Shown in pieces: positions 10,412 to 21,139 of a DNA stretch of 64,000 nt. The DNA comes from an uncultured Dysgonomonas sp. GTDB taxonomy: Bacteria > Bacteroidota > Bacteroidia > Bacteroidales > Dysgonomonadaceae. The stretch is taken from NCBI GenBank assembly GCA_937875275.1, contig CALNCC010000146.1, positions 1 to 64,000 of the forward strand, in the 5' to 3' direction. The notes below the pieces were generated by a model that had not been told where the DNA came from, did not search any database, and was given only the letters and a program-made list of their open reading frames with translations. Every line of letters begins with the position of its first letter. The stretch's first letter is position 1. A program made the position numbers and the translations under genes.

Positions 10412-12097
10412 ATGGCAGACGATAAAAAAATAATCTTCTCGATGATTGGGGTAAGCAAAACTTATCCTCCTCAAAAGCAGGTTTTAAAAAATATATATCT
10501 TTCGTTCTATTATGGTGCGAAGATTGGTATCATCGGGCTCAATGGTTCGGGTAAATCTTCTCTTCTGAAAATAATAGCAGGGATAGACAAAGACTGTCAA
10601 GGCGAAATCGTTTCAGACAAGGCTTTCTCAGTCGGATATCTGGAGCAAGATCCACAACTCGATCCACAGAAGACAGTGAAAGAAATAGTGCAGGAGGGTG
10701 TGCAACCGATCTTGGATATACTAAACGAATACGAAGAAATCAACATCAAATTCGGATTGCCCGAATATTACGAAGACGCCGACAAGATGGATACATTGCT
10801 TGCTCGTCAGGCTGAGCTTCAGGACAAGATAGATGCTACCGACGCATGGAGCATCGACAACAAATTGGAGCGCGCGATGGATGCACTACGCTGCCCACCC
10901 GAAGATCAGTTAGTAGAACACCTCTCGGGAGGAGAACGCCGCCGTATAGCATTGTGTCGCCTATTGTTGCAAGAGCCGGATGTACTATTGTTGGATGAGC
11001 CTACCAACCACTTGGATGCCGAATCTATCGACTGGCTCGAACAGCACTTGCAGCAATATAAAGGTACTGTTATCTGTATTACCCACGACCGTTACTTCCT
11101 TGACCATGTAGCCGGATGGATTCTCGAACTAGACAGAGGCGAAGGCATTCCGTGGAAAGGTAATTACTCTTCTTGGCTCGATCAGAAGACTAAACGTATG
11201 GCGCAAGAGGAAAAGCAAGCCAGCAAGAGACGTAAAACTCTTGAGCGGGAGTTGGAATGGGTTAAGATGGCTCCTAAGGCTCGTCACGCTAAGGGTAAGG
11301 CTCGTCTGAACAACTATGAGCAGATGTTGAACAGCGACCAAAAAGAAAAAGAAGAGAAATTGGAAATATTCATACCTAATGGTCCACGACTTGGAAATAA
11401 GGTCATCGAAGCCAAAAGTGTTGCCAAAGCTTTCGGCGAGAAACTTCTGTTCGATAATCTCGAATTCATGTTGCCACCATCGGGGATTGTTGGTATCATC
11501 GGACCTAATGGTGCTGGTAAAACAACACTCTTCCGCCTTATACAAGGATTAGAAAAAGCAGACAAAGGAACATTCGAAGTTGGAGAAACTGTAAGAATCG
11601 GATATGTGGATCAAACGCATGAGGCGATAGATGTAAATAAATCGGTATATCAGGTAATCTCAAGCGGAACAGAATTTATCCGTGTGGGAGGAAAAGACAT
11701 TAATGCTCGTGCCTACCTCTCCCGATTCAATTTCACAGGAGGTGATCAAGAAAAACTATGCGGAGTACTATCGGGTGGTGAGCGTAACAGGTTGCATTTG
11801 GCTCTCACATTGAAGTCCGAGGCGAATGTGCTTTTGCTCGATGAGCCAACTAATGATATCGACATTAATACGTTAAGAGCATTGGAGGAAGGTTTGGAAA
11901 GCTTTGCCGGGTGCGCTGTTGTCATATCGCATGACAGATGGTTCCTCGACCGTATCTGTACCCATATCCTTGCGTTTGAAGGTAATTCGGAAGTCTTTTT
12001 CTTCGAAGGAAGTTATAGCGAATATGAAGAAAACAAGAAGATGCGCATGGGAAATGTAGAGCCCAAAAGGATACGTTACCGTAATTTAACAAATTGA
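10412..12097 (+). CDS. ettA: Energy-dependent translational throttle protein EttA (ABC-F)
   Basis: Cytoplasmic ABC-F ATPase that binds the ribosomal E site and gates entry into elongation according to energy state. Two ABC domains without membrane segments: Walker A GLNGSGKSS (about residue 45) and GPNGAGKTT (about 365), signatures LSGGERRRIALCRLLL and LSGGERNRLHLALTLK, Walker B segments VLLLDEPTNHLD and VLLLDEPTND. The charged linker with AKGKARLNNYEQM is typical of EttA. At 561 residues it is the normal length. It stands alone, between the hybrid regulator and the DUF5686 gene. Confidence 0.93.
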   Translation: MADDKKIIFSMIGVSKTYPPQKQVLKNIYLSFYYGAKIGIIGLNGSGKSSLLKIIAGIDKDCQGEIVSDKAFSVGYLEQDPQLDPQKTVKEIVQEGVQPILDILNEYEEINIKFGLPEYYEDADKMDTLLARQAELQDKIDATDAWSIDNKLERAMDALRCPPEDQLVEHLSGGERRRIALCRLLLQEPDVLLLDEPTNHLDAESIDWLEQHLQQYKGTVICITHDRYFLDHVAGWILELDRGEGIPWKGNYSSWLDQKTKRMAQEEKQASKRRKTLERELEWVKMAPKARHAKGKARLNNYEQMLNSDQKEKEEKLEIFIPNGPRLGNKVIEAKSVAKAFGEKLLFDNLEFMLPPSGIVGIIGPNGAGKTTLFRLIQGLEKADKGTFEVGETVRIGYVDQTHEAIDVNKSVYQVISSGTEFIRVGGKDINARAYLSRFNFTGGDQEKLCGVLSGGERNRLHLALTLKSEANVLLLDEPTNDIDINTLRALEEGLESFAGCAVVISHDRWFLDRICTHILAFEGNSEVFFFEGSYSEYEENKKMRMGNVEPKRIRYRNLTN

Positions 12098-12161
12098 TCG
12101 TTGTATCTATAAGAATATAAAACAGAGCTAAAGGTTAAACTATTTATAGGACAGAAATCTT

Positions 12162-12169
12162 TAGCTTTG
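12162..12169 (+). promoter_or_regulatory. -7 promoter element of the DUF5686 gene
   Basis: TAGCTTTG fits TAnnTTTG exactly. It overlaps the TTG at 12167, which therefore cannot be the translation start; the first ATG after it is at 12185. Confidence 0.55.
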
Positions 12170-12184
12170 TATATTTATAGTTAT

Positions 12185-14673
12185 ATGTTTTACAAAACAA
12201 ATAGAACAGAAAAAAACTCTTTGACGGAGAAAGGTGTAGCCATCATTTTTCTCATTTTTCTGTTTTGTAGCAACATCAATTCACAAAATGTTGCTGTTAG
12301 CGGAGTCATAAAAGACTCCATCACACAGAAACCGATATCATTTTCCAACATATCTTTCCTCAACCTATCCGGTGGTACATATTCGAAAGATGACGGTACA
12401 TTTAGCCTGAAAAATAATAAAGGAATAACTCATGTTACAGTTTCTTGTGTCGGATATGATAAGAAACAGATTGATGTAGGAGCTGGTACAACCAACGGAG
12501 TCGAAATATTGTTAAGACCGGCTTCTATCGAGCTTAAAGAGGTTGTGATAAATCCGACAAAAGAGAAATATACGAAGAAAGGAAATCCTGCTGTTGAGCT
12601 GATACAGAAGGTTATTGCAAACAAAGACAGGAACAATATTCTTAAGAATCAAGATTATATCGAGAACAAGAGATACGAACGCCTTGTCATGGCGTTTAAT
12701 GATTTCAAACCGGATGGAATTCTATTTAAGGACCTCAAATTCTTACCGAATTATATAGATACTTCGGCAATTGACCAGAAACCCATATTGCCGATGTCGA
12801 TAAGGGAAACCGTCAGTTCTAATTATTATCGCAAAACACCGAAATCGGAAAAAAAATTGATTCGAGGATATCATTTTGCGGGTATAGACAATGCGATAAA
12901 AATAGACGGAGCAGAGGCCTATATTGCCGAAACATTCAAAGATATATCGATATATGACAACAATATATCTTTACTGTTGACAGGCTTTGTTGGTCCGCTC
13001 AACGAACACCTTTCCACAGCTTTCTATAAATGGTATATGATGGATACGGTCAGCATAAACGGGCAAAATTATGCCAGTATCGGATTTCTCCCCTTCTATA
13101 CACGGGATATTGGTCTGTCGGGATATCTGTATATATCTACCGATGGCGCATATGCCATAAAGAAAGCGCAGATGCGGATTCCCAAGAAAGCAAATATAAA
13201 CTTTGTCGAGGAACTCATCATCGATCATGAGTTTGAAGAAATCATCCCTAATGTGTGGGCTCCCTCCATGCAGCGTATGTCGATGGATATGTCGTTGTAC
13301 AATACCTTGAAGATACATGTAGATAAGGTGAACATATACAATAACTATCAATTTGAACAGTCCAATAATTCGATTTTCGACATGAGATCTCCGGTGTTGT
13401 ACGAAGATCGTTTCGATGAACGAACAGCCGATTTTTGGACGCAGAATCGTCCTCCCAAATACAACAACGATTATAGAATGGATGAGTTGATGGCTGAACT
13501 TAAGCAGAGTTCTCTCTTTTTGAAAATACTGATGGCTCCGGGAGATTTTATCACATCGGGATATATGATGACATCTAAAGATCCTGATAAAAACAAATTA
13601 GACTTAGGCACATTGCGCACATTGTATAGCTATAACGATGTGGAAGGTAATCGGTTTCGCTTAACATTTGCTACGACAAAGAATCTCCATCCGCACCTAT
13701 TCTTGTACGGATATGGAGCATACGGCACGAGGGACGATAAGTTTAAATATTATGGAGAGGCAACATGGGCATTCAATGATGTGGAGTACTGCAAAGAAGA
13801 ATTTCCCAGAAAAAATCTGACCGTTTCCTATAAAAATGATATAAACAGTCTCGGACAGAAATTTACACAGGCCGAAAGAGACAATATTCTCTTATCGTTA
13901 CAAACGGCAAAAAATCAGAAGTTAACATACGGTCGCATATTTCAACTATCTTATGATAAGGAATATTATAGCGGCTTCTCGTACAATATTTCAACTAAAA
14001 TATCGGAAGAATCTCCGGCGGGGAATCTAAGATTTGAGAAAATAGATGCTGACAACAATCGGTATTCTATTCGTAATATCAAAACATCTGAGGTAACAAC
14101 CGCCCTTCGATATGCTGATGAACGATTTTATCAGAAAAGACGTAGGAGGCAAGTTATCCCCTACCCTTACTTTATCGTAAACCTTTCGCATACTATAGGC
14201 GTAACAGATGTGCTTGGAGGAGAATACAACTACAATAAAACCTTGCTATCGGCATCGAAAGAAGTATGGATGGGACCATACGGAAAACTGTCTTTCGCTG
14301 CGGCAACTTCCACTTATTAGATCCCCTTGAGTTTGTCCACGATTCGCAACTGTCGTGGGATATATCATATCGTTTAGGTGGACTGATATTCAATCGCATT
14401 CCATTCCTCAACAGCCTGCGGTTGCGCGAGGTAGTGGGTATGAGAGGTGCATGGGGACACCTGAGCGATAAGAACAATCCTCTGCACAACAGAGATATGA
14501 TTTTATTTCCCGAAAGCAGCTATACGACAACAAAACCGTATATGGAATATAATATCGGAATAGAGAATATTTTAAGCTTCTTCCGTGTCGACTATGTGCA
14601 CAGAATTAACTATCGCAATCATCCCAACACGAATAACAATGGTATAAGAATCTCCGCAGATTTCAGCTTTTGA
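12185..14673 (+). pseudogene. DUF5686 / carboxypeptidase-like regulatory domain protein, frameshifted
   Basis: Predicted outer-membrane protein of the DUF5686 family: signal sequence, an N-terminal CarboxypepD_reg-like beta domain (about residues 35-110, VSGVIKDSITQKPISFSNIS), then a long beta-rich region. The first frame stops at 14318-14320 after YGKLSFAAATSTY, while the conserved C-terminus continues in another frame from about 14304 to 14673 (GNFHLLDPLEFVHDSQ, then IFNRIPFLNSLRLREV and a final beta strand ending ADFSF). In intact relatives some 25-30 residues, including a PFPLL.P.AN segment, separate these two parts, and I do not see them here. The best explanation is a short deletion that also changes the frame. 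It may be a true mutation or an assembly fault. The outer-membrane barrel would be incomplete without the last segment. Confidence 0.75.
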
Positions 14674-14680
14674 TTTTACC

Positions 14681-17600
14681 TTACAATAAATTAGAACTTA
14701 AGAATTTGCGGATATATTCCGAGTTTTCGCCCCTATTCTGCACATAGAAATCGAACTGATCTTGCTCGATATTTCCTATCGCAAAATATTTAGACTGAGG
14801 ATGTGCAATAATAATTCCACTGACCGAGGCATTCGGAAGCATAACTCCGTTTTCGGTAAGTTCTACACCTATCTCCTGCGATTGAAGCAAATCTGTGTTC
14901 AGCAAGAAATTTATCGACTGATCGGGTATAGATGGATATCCCACTGCCGGGCGGATTCCCTGATATTTGAGAGCAAACATCTCTTTAACGGATATTTCCT
15001 CACTTTCAGCAAATCCCCAATATTCTTTACGCACCTTAGCATGAAGCCATTCTGTCGCTGCTTCGGCCAAACGGTCTAATACAGACTTCAACAGCAGCAC
15101 ATTATATTCATCGCCTTGTCTTTCATATTGTTCCATCAGTTCGTTTGCACCAACACCCGCCGTAACGGTAAATCCGGCAACATAATCTCCGACATTTTCA
15201 GGAGCTACAAAATCACATAAAGACAGATACACATCCTTATCGTTTTGCTTTTGCTGGCGAAGCATAGGGAAACAAATATTGTTGATATAGAGACATTCAT
15301 CTTTGGTGTAAGACTCATATATTCCGAATACCGCTTTTATATATTCGGCCTTTTCAAAAACGAGCCTATCTAATAGCTTGTTGGCGTCTCTGTATAAATT
15401 CAAACCTTCCATAGCCTTTTCTCTTTCCTCCTCAGGGAAAGAGTTTATCCATGCTGTATCGCAAGCCGGGCAACCATCTAAATTCTGAGCGGTATAATAT
15501 CTTGCTGATAAATCCCACGAATGGAAAAAGAATTTCCAGTCGACAAATGGAATGATCTCTTCTACCGGAATGTGGTTTAACACCTGTCGTCCTGCGACCT
15601 TTGGCGCTATTTTTTTATAGTTTGTCCAGTCTATTTTCAAACCCTTTTCTTTGACCTCAGTGAATGGTAATATGTTTACCTTCTTATCTCCAATCGATTC
15701 TCTCAGCAAAGAATACTCCTGTCTTATCTCTTCTTTAAACTCTTCTTTCGTTTTCGGATTAATCAGCTTCGCAACAACAGATGGAGCCTGTGAAGCATCC
15801 TTAGCGTATACTACCGAACCACTGCTGTAATTGGGCTCGATCTTGATTGCCGTATGTAGTTTCGATGTTGTTGCACCACCGATCAACAGAGGCATACTGA
15901 AACCTGCTTTTTCCATTTCACGAGCTACAATGCTCATCTCTTCGAGTGATGGTGTGATCAATCCACTCAAGCAAACAATGTCCGGCTGTTCTTCTCTTAT
16001 CTTCTGAATAATAACCTCCGGTGGAGTCATCACGCCCAAATCGATTACTTCATAGTTGTTACAAGCTAAGATGATAGAAACTATATTTTTACCAATATCG
16101 TGCACATCTCCCTTGACTGTGGCAATAATCAGCTTACCGGCTTTACGGCTTGCCGATGAAGATTTCTGGGCTTCGATGGTTGGTTGAAGAATATTTACCG
16201 CCTGTTTCATTGTGCGTGCAGTCTTTACCACCTGAGGTAAAAACATCTTGCCTGAGCCGAATAGGTCTCCTACCTTATTCATCCCATCCATCAGCGGTTT
16301 GTCTATAATATCCACGGCTTTCGGATATTTCAATAACGCTTCAGCTAAGTCTTCTTGAAGATGTTCGCTGATTCCTTTTACTAAGGCATATTTAATACGT
16401 TCTTCTAAAGAATAAGAACGCCATTCTTCCACCTTTTGCTCAGTAGTTCCGGTCTGTTCATTCTTTAGTTTTTCTGCATATTCGATCAATTCGTCAGTCG
16501 ATTCAGGGCGACGATTGAATATAACATCTTCAACCAAGTTTCTCAGATCAGTTGGTATGTCTTCATATATAATAGCCTCACTCGGATTGACGATACCCAT
16601 ATCCATCCCTCTCTGAACAGCATGATAAAGGAATACGGAATGCATCACTTCACGAACATAATTGTTGCCTCTGAAAGAGAATGATAAGTTACTTACCCCT
16701 CCGCTTATTTTCGCATGCGGCAGATTTGCCTTTATCCATACAATTGTATTTAGGAAATCGACTGCATATCCTCTATGCTCTTCGATACCTGTGGCAATAG
16801 CCAAGATATTGGGGTCGAAAATAATATCCTTAGGATCGAATCCATCATTCACAAGTAGTTTGTATGCTCGTTCGCAGATTTCGATACGTCGTTCGTAACG
16901 ATCAGCCTGCCCTGCTTCGTCGAACGCCATTATAATAACAGCTGCTCCGTAAGCCTTTACCAGACGGGCTTCACGAAGAAATTCCTCTTCCCCGTTTTTT
17001 AGGGAGATTGAGTTCACGATAGGTTTTCCTTGCACACATTTCAATCCGGACTCTATGACTTCCCATTTCGAAGAGTCTATCATTATTGGCACACGAGATA
17101 CATCGGGATCGGAAGCCAACATGTTGAGAAATGTCTTCATTTCCTCTGCTCCATCCAGCAATCCTTCGTCCATATTCACGTCTATCACTTGTGCTCCGTC
17201 CTCTACTTGTTTGTGCGCAATAGATAGAGCCTCCTCGTGTTTTTTCTCTTTTATCAGACGAAGAAATTTACGTGAACCGGCTACATTGCATCGTTCTCCG
17301 ATGTTCATAAAATTCAGTTCGGGAGTAGCCTCCAATAATTCCAATCCCGACAACCACATATATTTTGGTTTGCTTACCGGCTTGTGAGGTTGAGCCCCTT
17401 TTATCAGCTCGGCATAGCGTCCGATATGGGCAGGTGTTGTACCACAACATCCCCCTAATATATTCACTAATCCCTCATTGATATAGTCTTTGATCTGGCT
17501 TGCCATTTTTTCGGGAGTCTCGTCATATTCTCCAAACTGATTGGGCAATCCGGCATTAGGATATGCCGAAATATAGCTTGGTGCAAGCCTTCCCAATTCT

Positions 17601-18364
17601 TGCAAATGTGGTTTCATATCCGAAGCTCCGAATGAACAGTTCAGCCCGATTGATAGAAAGTCGATATGGCTTACCGATGCAAGAAAAGCACCAATCGTTT
17701 GCCCCGACAATGTGCGTCCGCCCTTGTCTGCCAAGGTAACCGATATCATTATCGGCAAATCTATATTTCGTTCTTTTCTCAACTCGTCTGCCGCAAACAA
17801 AGCTGCTTTGGCATTCAGAGTATCGAATATCGTTTCTATAAGCAACAGGTCAACTCCGCCGTCAATCAATCCTTCGATTTGCTCGCGATAAGCCAATCGC
17901 AGATCATCGAAAGTAACTGCTCTGAAAATCGGGTTTTCAACTTTCGGACTCATCGACGCCGTCTTGTTGGTTGGGCCTATCGATCCTGCTACAAAGCGAG
18001 GTTTATCAGGATTCTGTTTTGTATATTCGTCCGCAGCGCGACGAGCTATCTTTGCTGCTTCTACATTTATTTCACGTACCAAATCTGCCATATCATAGTC
18101 TTCCATAGATATAGCATTGGCATTAAAGGTATTGGTCTCTATTATATCAGTCCCGACTTCGAGGTATTCTTTGTGGATAGCCTCTATGATATCGGGTTGT
18201 GTAAGGCACAAAAGGTCGTTGTTCCCTTTCAGTAATACAGTAGAGCTTTTGAACCTGTCGCCTCTGAAGTCTTCCTCTTTGAGGGTGTATCGCTGAATCA
18301 TCGTTCCCATCGCTCCATCTAAGATGAGAATCCGGTCTTTTAATATATCGTGTATCTTATGCAT
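14681..18364 (-). CDS. metH: Cobalamin-dependent methionine synthase MetH
   Basis: Transfers the methyl group of 5-methyltetrahydrofolate to homocysteine through B12. All modules are present in 1227 residues: the homocysteine domain with zinc ligands C243 (NCSFG) and C306/C307 (GGCCGTTP), the pterin domain (about 340-600, FMNIGERCNVAGS), the B12 cap, the B12-binding Rossmann domain with axial ligand H755 in GDVHDIGKN, and the C-terminal AdoMet reactivation domain. The ATG at 18364 is preferred over an in-frame GTG at 18370. It begins 6 bases after the stop of the DUF6056 gene, so it is probably transcribed from upstream, and there is no room for a cobalamin riboswitch directly before it. It converges with the DUF5686 gene. 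Confidence 0.97.
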   Translation of the reverse strand: MHKIHDILKDRILILDGAMGTMIQRYTLKEEDFRGDRFKSSTVLLKGNNDLLCLTQPDIIEAIHKEYLEVGTDIIETNTFNANAISMEDYDMADLVREINVEAAKIARRAADEYTKQNPDKPRFVAGSIGPTNKTASMSPKVENPIFRAVTFDDLRLAYREQIEGLIDGGVDLLLIETIFDTLNAKAALFAADELRKERNIDLPIMISVTLADKGGRTLSGQTIGAFLASVSHIDFLSIGLNCSFGASDMKPHLQELGRLAPSYISAYPNAGLPNQFGEYDETPEKMASQIKDYINEGLVNILGGCCGTTPAHIGRYAELIKGAQPHKPVSKPKYMWLSGLELLEATPELNFMNIGERCNVAGSRKFLRLIKEKKHEEALSIAHKQVEDGAQVIDVNMDEGLLDGAEEMKTFLNMLASDPDVSRVPIMIDSSKWEVIESGLKCVQGKPIVNSISLKNGEEEFLREARLVKAYGAAVIIMAFDEAGQADRYERRIEICERAYKLLVNDGFDPKDIIFDPNILAIATGIEEHRGYAVDFLNTIVWIKANLPHAKISGGVSNLSFSFRGNNYVREVMHSVFLYHAVQRGMDMGIVNPSEAIIYEDIPTDLRNLVEDVIFNRRPESTDELIEYAEKLKNEQTGTTEQKVEEWRSYSLEERIKYALVKGISEHLQEDLAEALLKYPKAVDIIDKPLMDGMNKVGDLFGSGKMFLPQVVKTARTMKQAVNILQPTIEAQKSSSASRKAGKLIIATVKGDVHDIGKNIVSIILACNNYEVIDLGVMTPPEVIIQKIREEQPDIVCLSGLITPSLEEMSIVAREMEKAGFSMPLLIGGATTSKLHTAIKIEPNYSSGSVVYAKDASQAPSVVAKLINPKTKEEFKEEIRQEYSLLRESIGDKKVNILPFTEVKEKGLKIDWTNYKKIAPKVAGRQVLNHIPVEEIIPFVDWKFFFHSWDLSARYYTAQNLDGCPACDTAWINSFPEEEREKAMEGLNLYRDANKLLDRLVFEKAEYIKAVFGIYESYTKDECLYINNICFPMLRQQKQNDKDVYLSLCDFVAPENVGDYVAGFTVTAGVGANELMEQYERQGDEYNVLLLKSVLDRLAEAATEWLHAKVRKEYWGFAESEEISVKEMFALKYQGIRPAVGYPSIPDQSINFLLNTDLLQSQEIGVELTENGVMLPNASVSGIIIAHPQSKYFAIGNIEQDQFDFYVQNRGENSEYIRKFLSSNLL

Positions 18365-18370
18365 AATCAC

Positions 18371-19723
18371 TTAATCGTTTTCTTTTGTTAGGATCGTTAC
18401 CGATTCTATATTGTAATAATCTTTATATTGCTTGTTTAACCAAAATGTAGGATCGGATGACAAATCTACAAAATCGTATCTTGAAGGAAGAACTAATTCC
18501 TTATAAAAAACTATGTTCTTCTCTCCTTTTATTTTCATTTCGTCTACGGTCTGCTCCCTTTCTTTAAATACTTCATTCATTTCGTGAATATTCTTCACAT
18601 CATAGGCATACGTACCAACAAAGTAAATACACAAAATAGTGATGAGAAAAATGTCTATTTTTCTATACTTTATTTTCTTCAAATCAGTGTTCGCATACAG
18701 AACACCAAATGCGATAATCATAAGTACGATAATACCAAATGCGGCTCGTGGCGGAAAGATCGGTGTCGCCACCATTGCCATGCAACCAATATGTGCCGAG
18801 ATAGCAAATAATAGAGAACCTTGCGCCACTTTGTTGTTTCGCCAAGTGTCTTTGCTGCTCTTATTATGGACGTAGAACATCGCAGCATAGAGCAACGTCA
18901 GCGGCAATATATAGACCGAATATCTATATAGTACTTTCAGTATGCGATATCCCATATTGTAAATAAACGACTCATCGACAAGTCCCAAACTCTCGTTCAC
19001 ATGTTCGGATCGGATGAAGTTTCCCGGAGCTAACAACATGAATGCTCCTCCAATGCAAACACCTATCAGCCCGGCATATATCCATTTAGGAATAACACGT
19101 TTATTCTTCTTAGCCCATACAATCAGCAGTAGAATAAAAGCTACCTGAGCCACAAACATATTTTCCAATGTCCATCCCGAAAGGATGCCAAATAAAAAGA
19201 AGGCTGATATCTTAAGAGTATTATCCCCACCTTCAACGCCTTGATGGTATGTATAGAATGGGTAGAGAAAAAGCAGAACAATCGCCGTCCCCCACAGATA
19301 ATTGGCACTACCGGTAAGCCACAATGTAGTAGCAATAAGTGCCGGAAGGAAAAACCAACTCAAAAGAAACAAGACGATGAATGCTTTCACATTTGCCCCT
19401 TTACCATTGGTGGAATATTTGCATATCAACAGAATAAGAAATGTAAAGACGGCACTATTCAATATATCGTTCCATGGTTCTCCGATCCATATCAGTAATT
19501 GAGCAATGCTGTGCACAACGGCACGACCACCCCATTGCAGATAATGATTGTATTGAGAAATTACAATATCCGAAAAACTGTCAATTTTTAGCAGTGGCTC
19601 TGATCCATAAATGAATGCGTACAACCAATCGTCTGAATACAACGGATACAGATGATTGAGAAAGCAGACAAGAGCAAAGACCGCTAAACCAACAAGAGAT
19701 ATTATAAGATTATTTTTCGTCAT
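18371..19723 (-). CDS. DUF6056 family polytopic membrane protein (copy 2)
   Basis: Inner-membrane protein with about ten hydrophobic helices and a short C-terminal tail. Function unknown; the overall shape, with an aromatic-rich first loop (YPLYSDDWLYAF), resembles membrane glycosyltransferases or glucosyl-transfer proteins, but that is only an analogy. Conserved-looking stretches shared with the next gene are SQYNHYLQWGGRAVVH and LTGSANYLWG. Start taken as ATG at 19723, not the in-frame TTG at 19729. It overlaps the end of its paralogue by 14 bases, implying translational coupling. Confidence 0.8.
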   Translation of the reverse strand: MTKNNLIISLVGLAVFALVCFLNHLYPLYSDDWLYAFIYGSEPLLKIDSFSDIVISQYNHYLQWGGRAVVHSIAQLLIWIGEPWNDILNSAVFTFLILLICKYSTNGKGANVKAFIVLFLLSWFFLPALIATTLWLTGSANYLWGTAIVLLFLYPFYTYHQGVEGGDNTLKISAFFLFGILSGWTLENMFVAQVAFILLLIVWAKKNKRVIPKWIYAGLIGVCIGGAFMLLAPGNFIRSEHVNESLGLVDESFIYNMGYRILKVLYRYSVYILPLTLLYAAMFYVHNKSSKDTWRNNKVAQGSLLFAISAHIGCMAMVATPIFPPRAAFGIIVLMIIAFGVLYANTDLKKIKYRKIDIFLITILCIYFVGTYAYDVKNIHEMNEVFKEREQTVDEMKIKGEKNIVFYKELVLPSRYDFVDLSSDPTFWLNKQYKDYYNIESVTILTKEND

Positions 19724-21104
19724 CTGCAAGAGTATCTACAACGGTTATTGATCTTACACCCATATACTTACCATATGCCCGCCCTAACCATCCGACAGAA
19801 TCTAATGGCAGATCGGATATATATGGTCTTGTCAGAGGTGGGTAATCATATTCGATCTTCCCTTCTATAATAATATTATCGACACCTTTCCCCTTTTCTA
19901 TTTCTATATATCGTTCTCTCTCATCGATCTTCTTCTTGAAATCATAAAGGCTTATCATTCCTCGTGTATAAGAATACGCAAACAGAAGTACGGATAATGA
20001 AAGGAGTATTATTTGGGCAACCTTCATCCATTTATCCGAAAAGCCTAAATTAACGAACAAGATAGCCGACGCAGCAGCAATAAACACTACAATACCAAAC
20101 CATACCCGATGTGGAAAGATAGGAGCAGCAGCCATAACAACAGTAGCAACCATAGCTGTAAGAAAGAACAATAAAGACAATGATAAGGTTTCCTTTACGT
20201 TTTCTCTTACTCCTTTTTTCAGATATATCAAGAGAAGTAAGAAATATATTAAGAATGGATAGAGGGCATATTCAACAAGGCTCTTGGCAATAGATGTCAA
20301 GCGATAGAAATAGAATAATATTTTTGATTCGTCAGAAGCCCCCATGCCACTTACCGTAATTTCATTACGTATATAATTTCCGGGAGCAGCAAGCATCACA
20401 ATTCCGCCAATCAACAAACCGGCTAAACCGAAGATTGCCCATAATGGAATATTAATCTTTTGGTAATGATACAAGATTATGATGCCGATTACGAAGAATG
20501 CTGCGGCAACAAACATATTTTCATTCGTCCATCCGGCAATAATTCCAAACAAAAACATATGCACAGATCTCTGAACAGAGTTTTCATTGGTGTCTTTATA
20601 ATAATGACGGCAATAAACAGCAAGGAATGAAATGATTATAAATCCGCCCCATAAATAATTGGCACTTCCCGTTTTCCAAAATATACATTCGCCGAGGCTT
20701 GGGATGAAGAACCAAAGAAAAACATTGATGAGTAAGAATAATGAAATATTATGCTTTTGCTTACCCTTTGCGATAAAATATATGATGAGCACTAATGCAA
20801 CATAAGCAATGCTGTTCAGTAGATCAGCCCACACTTTGTCTATATACAGCAAATACTGTGCTATGACATGCACGACAGATCGTCCACCCCATTCGAAATA
20901 ATGATTATACTGACTAACAAAGATATCCTTGATGCCACTGATGCGATTGCCATCATCACCAAGCTTGAAGGTATAGCTCCAATCATCTATATAGATGGGA
21001 TAGAGGCTATTCATAAAATAAATGCCAATGAATAACAACGTAACAATCCCCAAGAAAAGTTTATTTTCGACAATATACTTTTTCAAAGAATGTAGTTTAT
21101 TCAT
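19710..21104 (-). CDS. DUF6056 family polytopic membrane protein (copy 1)
   Basis: A 464-residue paralogue of the following gene. It shares the pattern of a first helix, YPIYIDDWSYTF, SQYNHYFEWGGRSVVHVIAQ, and KTGSANYLWG, then many membrane helices. Function unknown. It lies 35 bases after smpB in the same direction, so it is in the der-smpB-DUF6056-DUF6056-metH run. The pair is best explained by tandem duplication followed by divergence. Confidence 0.8.
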   Translation of the reverse strand: MNKLHSLKKYIVENKLFLGIVTLLFIGIYFMNSLYPIYIDDWSYTFKLGDDGNRISGIKDIFVSQYNHYFEWGGRSVVHVIAQYLLYIDKVWADLLNSIAYVALVLIIYFIAKGKQKHNISLFLLINVFLWFFIPSLGECIFWKTGSANYLWGGFIIISFLAVYCRHYYKDTNENSVQRSVHMFLFGIIAGWTNENMFVAAAFFVIGIIILYHYQKINIPLWAIFGLAGLLIGGIVMLAAPGNYIRNEITVSGMGASDESKILFYFYRLTSIAKSLVEYALYPFLIYFLLLLIYLKKGVRENVKETLSLSLLFFLTAMVATVVMAAAPIFPHRVWFGIVVFIAAASAILFVNLGFSDKWMKVAQIILLSLSVLLFAYSYTRGMISLYDFKKKIDERERYIEIEKGKGVDNIIIEGKIEYDYPPLTRPYISDLPLDSVGWLGRAYGKYMGVRSITVVDTLADDEK

Positions 21105-21139
21105 TGGTCAATACATTTTTTTAATGAATAAAGGATGTA

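Noticed and set aside
12167..12184. TTG start for the DUF5686 protein
   Set aside because: It overlaps a consensus -7 element, so it would not be in the transcript; ATG at 12185 fits the signal peptide.
17666..18235. Plus-strand ORF of 189 codons opposite metH
   Set aside because: Lies wholly within the conserved homocysteine domain of metH in antisense; no family features.
18365..18380. Cobalamin riboswitch before metH
   Set aside because: Only 6 bases separate metH from the stop of the upstream gene, and no B12 box was seen in the run.
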